Shown: positions 59,715-64,000 of the stretch, one piece after another
Layout of the letters: each line of letters opens with the position of its first letter
Numbering within the stretch: position 1 is the stretch's first letter
Source of the DNA: Pseudarthrobacter phenanthrenivorans
GTDB taxonomy: Bacteria > Actinomycetota > Actinomycetes > Actinomycetales > Micrococcaceae
Direction: 5' to 3'
Length of the DNA: 64,000 bases
NCBI RefSeq assembly: GCF_000813845.1
Contig: NZ_JWTB01000012.1
Coordinates: forward strand, 1-64,000
Made by a program: the position numbers and the translations under genes
The notes under the pieces: generated by a model
Told to the model about the DNA's origin: nothing
Seen by the model: only the letters and a program-made list of their open reading frames with translations
Database searches by the model: none

Positions 59715-60719
59715 CTAGGGGACCCGGATGTTCAACGTGGCGGACACCGCGGCGTGGTCCGTCCCCTCCAGCCTGTCCACCGAATACCCGGACGCCTGGA
59801 TGTCCGGGCTGGTGACCAGGTGGTCAAGGGCGATCCCCGGGAGATGGTAGCCCCGCATCGGCCAGGTGGGGACCAGCCTGCTGCCCAGCGATGCCGCCAC
59901 GTCCAGGAGGGGGCGGCCTCCTGTTCCTGCCAGCAGCGCCCGGAATTCCCGGTGGTCGTGGGTCGCGTTGAAGTCCCCGGCAAGCAGCAGGGGACCCGAC
60001 CCCGGGTCAGCACCGGCTGCGGCAACCAGGTCGCTGCGCCATTGGCCGAGGCCGTTTCCCACCGGCGCCAGGGCGTGCACCGCTGCCACGCGCAGGACGG
60101 TGCCGTTGCCGGCGCCCAGGTCCACGTCGGCCACCGGCATGCTGAACCGGGTGCCGGGCAGTGCGCCGGCCTCCTGCAGCGGGTAAGAGGAGTAGATGGC
60201 GCTGCCGGCGGCACGGTCCCGCGGACGGGCAACCCGGTGGGGGAGCACGTTGTCCAGTCCCGCCGCCGTGAGCCTTCGTGCGAGTTGGGGCGTGTACTCC
60301 TCGACTGCCAGCAGATCAACTCGCCGTTCACGGACCAGCTTCACCAGGGCCGCCGCGTCAGCCCCGCCCAACTCGGCGTTGATGCTCAGGACAACCAGGG
60401 ACACCTGGCTGCCGGCGGCCTCGGCGGCCGGTTCACGGATGTCCAGCGGGAACAGCCAGAACGCCTGGCAGCCCGCCAGCGCCGCGGCCAGCACCTGCTG
60501 CCACCTGCTCCGTCCCAGGAACGCCAACAGCAGGGCTGCGGCGGCGGGCACCGCGGCCCAGGGCGTGAACGCCACCAGCTGCACCGCGAACACGGGCCAG
60601 TCGGCGGGTACCGCCCGGATCACGGATACTGCCACGACCGGAAGGGCGGCGGGAACGAACAGCCATCTGCACGCCACAGCCGCACGCCTGCGCGCAACCG
60701 AATCCCCGGGAGCTGCCAT
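59715..60719 (-). CDS. Membrane protein with endonuclease/exonuclease/phosphatase domain
   Basis: A 334-residue protein. Three hydrophobic helices (about 18-35, 43-65, 73-92) anchor a C-terminal EEP domain placed outside. Catalytic residues of the family are visible: N in VLSINAE, E in AVEEY, H in AAVHAL, D/N in LAGDFNAT, and D-H in IALDHL with the final TDHAA. Family members cut nucleic acids or phosphodiesters; the membrane location suggests a lipid or extracellular target. It is divergent from the ileS T-box region. Confidence 0.85.
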   Translation of the reverse strand: MAAPGDSVARRRAAVACRWLFVPAALPVVAVSVIRAVPADWPVFAVQLVAFTPWAAVPAAAALLLAFLGRSRWQQVLAAALAGCQAFWLFPLDIREPAAEAAGSQVSLVVLSINAELGGADAAALVKLVRERRVDLLAVEEYTPQLARRLTAAGLDNVLPHRVARPRDRAAGSAIYSSYPLQEAGALPGTRFSMPVADVDLGAGNGTVLRVAAVHALAPVGNGLGQWRSDLVAAAGADPGSGPLLLAGDFNATHDHREFRALLAGTGGRPLLDVAASLGSRLVPTWPMRGYHLPGIALDHLVTSPDIQASGYSVDRLEGTDHAAVSATLNIRVP

Positions 60720-60787
60720 GAGGCGAGTCTAGGCACACCACCGGGTCCGCGTCAGGCCCTGAATGGCACAGGATGCCGGTGGAATAG

Positions 60788-60793
60788 TAGACT
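60788..60793 (+). promoter_or_regulatory. -10 element of ileS T-box transcript
   Basis: TAGACT lies just before the expected start of the leader RNA. A weak -35 (GGCACA at 60765-60770) is 17 bases upstream. Confidence 0.45.
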
Positions 60794-60800
60794 CAACAGT

Positions 60801-61073
60801 GGCTATGACCCGGCAATCACCGGTGAGCTTCCGGAAGAACGTGCGGCCGCGCCATGCAGGGCGGGCGGCATTAGTAGAACCGGACGGGTAAGCCCGTTAC
60901 AGCAGTAATGAGAGGCCGGGGCCAGCGGCCGTTCCTTCGGGAACACGCAGCGCCGGTAAGTGAGGTGGTACCGCGGTAGGCGTGCAGTCTTCGGACCGTA
61001 CGGCAGCCGTCCTCGCATCCTGAACGGAACCTCCGGCCCGTGCCGGAGGTTCACCCGCGCTCAACCCAGGATG
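60801..61073 (+). ncRNA. T-box riboswitch controlling ileS (translational type)
   Basis: The leader holds a short stem I with the specifier ATC (60816-60818, isoleucine) inside GGCAATCACC, later stems, and the T-box GAGGTGGTACCGCGG at 60962-60976 that pairs with uncharged tRNA-Ile. GTGAGG (60960-60965) can pair with CCTCGC (61011-61016) as antisequestrator. CATCCTG (61016-61022) complements CAGGATG (61067-61073), the Shine-Dalgarno region, as sequestrator. Uncharged tRNA-Ile would expose the ribosome site. The ends are estimated. Confidence 0.93.
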
Positions 61074-61079
61074 TCGAAC

Positions 61080-64000
61080 ATGACGTTTTACCCCAAGGCC
61101 TCAGCCAGTACCTCTGCCAATGGCAGCGCCGGCGTTTCCGCCTCCGTGAAGTTCCCGGAGATCGAAGAGCGCATCCTGAAGTACTGGGACCAGGACGGCA
61201 CCTTCCAGGCAAGCATCGACCAGCGCAGCGCCGACGTCCCCGGTGGTGAGCCCGGCAGCAACGAATTCGTGTTCTACGACGGCCCGCCCTTCGCCAACGG
61301 CCTGCCGCACTACGGACACCTGCTGACCGGCTATGCCAAGGACCTGGTGGGCCGGTACCAGACCCAACGCGGAAAGCGCGTGGAGCGCCGCTTTGGCTGG
61401 GACACCCACGGCCTTCCCGCCGAGCTCGAAGCCATGAAGCAGCTGGGGATGACCGACAAGACCCAGATCGAAGCCATGGGCATCGACAAGTTCAACGACG
61501 CGTGCCGCGCCTCGGTGATGAAATACGCCGACGAGTGGCGCAGCTACGTCACCCGCCAGGCCCGCTGGGTGGACTTCGACAATGACTACAAGACGCTCAA
61601 CGTCGAATACATGGAGTCGGTCCTCTGGGCGTTCAAGCAGCTGCACGACAAGGGCCTGACCTACAACGGCTACCGGGTCCTGCCGTATTGCTGGAAGGAC
61701 GAAACGCCGCTGTCCAACCATGAACTGCGCATGGACGACGACGTCTACAAGAACCGCCAGGACCAGACGGTGACCGTCACGTTCCCCATCCTCGCCGGGA
61801 AGTCGGAGCTGTCGCAGAAGCTTGCCGGCGTTCAGGCCCTGGCCTGGACCACCACGCCCTGGACGCTGCCCACCAACGCCGCGCTCGCCGTCGGGCCTTC
61901 CATCGCGTACGCCGTGCTGCCGGCCGGCCCCAACGGCATCAAGGCGGCCTCGCCCGACGCTCCCGTCGGCGGCAGCTTCCTGCTCGCCGCGGACCTGCTG
62001 GGCAGCTACGCCAAAGACCTCGGCTACGACAGCTTCGAGGACGCGGCAGCGGCCGTCGTGGCCACCTACACCGGTTCCGAACTCGAAGGCCTCGAGTACC
62101 AGCGGCTCTGGGACGACTTCGCCGACAACGAGAAGTACGGCATGGAGAACGCCTGGCGTTTCGTGGTGGCCGACTACGTCACCACCACGGACGGCACCGG
62201 TATCGTCCACCAGGCACCCGCCTACGGTGAAGACGACCAGAAAGTCTGCGAGGAGGCGGGTATCCCCGTGGTGCTCTCCGTCGACGAAGGCGCGCGGTTC
62301 CTGCCGCTGTTCAAGCACGGCGACCTTCACGGAATCGTGGGCCTGCAGGTCTTCGAGGCCAACAAGCCCATCACGCAGGTGCTGCGGGCCCAGGGCCGGC
62401 TGGTGCGCCAGGCCAGCTACGAGCACAGCTACCCGCACTGCTGGCGCTGCCGCAACCCGCTGATCTACCGCGCGGTGTCCTCCTGGTACGTGGAGGTCAC
62501 CAAGTTCAAGGACCGCATGTCCGAACTGAACCAGGAGATCAACTGGATCCCCGGCAACGTGAAGGACGGCCAGTTCGGCAAGTGGCTGGAAAACGCCCGC
62601 GACTGGTCCATCAGCCGCAACCGGTTCTGGGGCAGCCCCATCCCCGTGTGGCAGTCGACCGATCCCGAATACCCGCGCACCGACGTCTACGGCTCCCTCG
62701 CCGAGATCGAGGCCGACTTCGGCCGCCTGCCGCTGAACAAGGATGGCCAGGTGGACCTGCACCGGCCGTTCATCGACGAGCTCACCCGGCCGAACCCGGA
62801 CGACCCCCGTACGCCCGAAGAGGGCCAGTCCGTGATGCGACGCGTGGAGGACGTCCTGGATGTCTGGTTCGACTCCGGCTCCATGCCGTACGGCCAGGTG
62901 CACTACCCGTTCGAGAACGAGGCCTGGTTCAACACCCACAACCCGGCCGACTTCATCGTCGAGTACATCGGCCAGACCCGCGGCTGGTTCTACATGCTGC
63001 ACATCCTCTCCACCGCGCTTTTCGACCGGCCCGCGTTCCGCAACGTCATCAGCCATGGCATCGTGCTGGGCTCCGATGGCCAGAAGATGTCCAAGAGCCT
63101 GCGCAACTACCCGGACGTGTCGGAAGTCCTTGACCGGGACGGTTCCGACGCGATGCGCTGGTTCCTGATGTCCAGCCCCATCCTGCGCGGCGGCAACCTC
63201 ATCGTCACCGAACAGGGCATCCGCGACGGCGTGCGCCAGGTCATCCTGCCGCTCTGGAACGTCTACAGCTTCTTCACCCTGTACACCAATGCCGCCAACG
63301 GCGGCGCGGGATACGACGCCAAGCTGCGCTACGAGGGCTACCGGGACACCCTGGACCAGTACCTGCTGGCCAACACCGGCGACCTGGTCCGCAGCATGAC
63401 CGCCCAGCTGGACACCTATGACATCTCCGGAGCCTGCGACTCGCTGCGCAGCTACCTGGACATGCTCACCAACTGGTATGTCCGGCGGAGCCGCCAGCGG
63501 TTCTTCGACGAGGACCAGGACGCCTTCGATGCCCTGTACACCGCCCTGGAAACCGTCACGCGTGCCGCGGCGTCCCTGCTGCCTCTGGTGTCCGAGGAGA
63601 TCTGGCGCGGCCTGACCGGCGGCCGGTCCGTGCACCTTGCCGACTGGCCGGACGCGGACCTGTTCCCGGCCAACCCGTCCCTGGTGGAAGCCATGGACCG
63701 GGTCCAGCAGATCTGCTCCACCGGCTCCTCGCTGCGCAAGGCAGCGAACCTGCGGGTGCGCCTGCCGCTGCAGGAACTCACCGTCGTGGCACCCGGTGCG
63801 GACGCGCTGGAAGGTTTTGCCGCCGTCGTCGCCGACGAACTCAACCTCCGTTCCGTCCGCCTCCTGGACGCCGCCACCGCTTCGCCCGAGGAGTTCGGCA
63901 TCCAGCAGAAGCTGGTGGTCAACGCCCGGGCCGCCGGTCCGCGCCTGGGCAAGAACGTCCAGCTGGCCATTAAGGGCTCCAAGTCCGGCGACTGGTCAGT
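61080..64000 (+). CDS. ileS: Isoleucyl-tRNA synthetase (partial, runs off the window)
   Basis: At least 973 codons, open at 64000. HYGH at 77-80 ([15 protein letters not shown]) and KMSKS at 669-673 ([14 protein letters not shown]) are the class I motifs. The style [20 protein letters not shown], with long insertions, is that of the eukaryote-like IleRS type 2 often linked to mupirocin tolerance. The CP1 editing domain ([18 protein letters not shown]) is intact. ATG 61080 has AGGA at 61068-61071. A T-box leader controls it. Confidence 0.95.
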   Translation, partial: MTFYPKASASTSANGSAGVSASVKFPEIEERILKYWDQDGTFQASIDQRSADVPGGEPGSNEFVFYDGPPFANGLPHYGHLLTGYAKDLVGRYQTQRGKRVERRFGWDTHGLPAELEAMKQLGMTDKTQIEAMGIDKFNDACRASVMKYADEWRSYVTRQARWVDFDNDYKTLNVEYMESVLWAFKQLHDKGLTYNGYRVLPYCWKDETPLSNHELRMDDDVYKNRQDQTVTVTFPILAGKSELSQKLAGVQALAWTTTPWTLPTNAALAVGPSIAYAVLPAGPNGIKAASPDAPVGGSFLLAADLLGSYAKDLGYDSFEDAAAAVVATYTGSELEGLEYQRLWDDFADNEKYGMENAWRFVVADYVTTTDGTGIVHQAPAYGEDDQKVCEEAGIPVVLSVDEGARFLPLFKHGDLHGIVGLQVFEANKPITQVLRAQGRLVRQASYEHSYPHCWRCRNPLIYRAVSSWYVEVTKFKDRMSELNQEINWIPGNVKDGQFGKWLENARDWSISRNRFWGSPIPVWQSTDPEYPRTDVYGSLAEIEADFGRLPLNKDGQVDLHRPFIDELTRPNPDDPRTPEEGQSVMRRVEDVLDVWFDSGSMPYGQVHYPFENEAWFNTHNPADFIVEYIGQTRGWFYMLHILSTALFDRPAFRNVISHGIVLGSDGQKMSKSLRNYPDVSEVLDRDGSDAMRWFLMSSPILRGGNLIVTEQGIRDGVRQVILPLWNVYSFFTLYTNAANGGAGYDAKLRYEGYRDTLDQYLLANTGDLVRSMTAQLDTYDISGACDSLRSYLDMLTNWYVRRSRQRFFDEDQDAFDALYTALETVTRAAASLLPLVSEEIWRGLTGGRSVHLADWPDADLFPANPSLVEAMDRVQQICSTGSSLRKAANLRVRLPLQELTVVAPGADALEGFAAVVADELNLRSVRLLDAATASPEEFGIQQKLVVNARAAGPRLGKNVQLAIKGSKSGDWS

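Noticed and set aside
61101..63635. 844-residue frame on the minus strand
   Set aside because: It lies wholly inside ileS, whose motifs are clear. Long antisense frames are expected from high-GC third positions. Its translation is low complexity (Val/Gly/His/Asp rich) without domains.
1..64000. Mobile element, prophage or genomic island boundaries
   Set aside because: No transposase, integrase, phage structural gene or target-site duplication was found. The four tRNA genes inspected for attachment sites (2381, 21576, 35226, 50093) show no repeated 3' ends nearby.

Overview
The window is chromosomal DNA of a high-GC Gram-positive bacterium, most likely Arthrobacter or Pseudarthrobacter (Micrococcaceae). 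Evidence: strong G/C third-position bias with many GTG starts; an ileS T-box of the actinobacterial translational type; a relative of the mycothiol-dependent reductase Rv2466c; a clpP1-clpP2-clpX locus; an actinobacterial class I xylose isomerase next to a ROK-type XylR; a DUF3052 gene divergent from an aceE start. I see no phage, IS element, integron or CRISPR array. This is core chromosome with several sugar and sugar-acid catabolic islands.

Layout. 1-2839: start of aceE (minus), DUF3052, AhpE-type peroxiredoxin, sirtuin, tRNA-Val and a small unknown gene. 3124-11929: a sugar-acid island with an IclR regulator, an MHS transporter, a D-2-hydroxyacid dehydrogenase, a beta-hydroxyacid dehydrogenase, a gluconate 5-dehydrogenase-like SDR, an L-idonate 5-dehydrogenase-like MDR, an FCD/GntR regulator and 6-phosphogluconate dehydrogenase (gnd). 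12007-16842: cysE, cysK, msrA, a Nif3-like protein, a coiled-coil protein with a degenerate zinc ribbon, and yaaA. 16894-24828: rnpB, tspO, gapB-type GAPDH, a small protein, a DUF1524 nuclease, def, tRNA-His, orn, an MptB-like mannosyltransferase and an AlkD-like protein.

24906-35176: carbohydrate island. It holds an aldose epimerase; a LacI regulator with an esterase; a divergent three-gene operon (Gfo/Idh/MocA oxidoreductase, DUF993 aldolase-like protein, IolE-like TIM barrel) behind two LacI-type operators; and xylA-xylB divergent from xylR with a palindromic operator. 35226-50372: tRNA-Arg, an SSB, a lipoprotein, ettA, a membrane hydrolase split by an in-frame TGA, tesB, glbO, an MscS-like channel, a nucleotide-sugar epimerase relative, an OsmC protein, pepN, a DUF1648-like protein, rpiB, a Nei-type glycosylase, tRNA-Gly and tRNA-Pro. 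50450-58475: tig, clpP1, clpP2, clpX, the Rv2466c-like protein and valS. 58548-64000: DUF488, an SDR, a membrane EEP-family protein, the T-box and ileS (open at the window edge).

How it fits together. The first island can be read as ketogluconate/idonate to gluconate, entering the pentose phosphate pathway through gnd. The second converts xylose to xylulose 5-phosphate, next to a sugar module of unknown substrate built from DUF993. rpiB and gapB serve the same central pathways. The best leads are the LacI/Gfo-Idh/DUF993/TIM module, the matched IclR-type operators, ClgR-like sites before clpP1P2, the complete T-box switch with a visible Shine-Dalgarno sequestrator, and several proteins that have lost family-defining residues.
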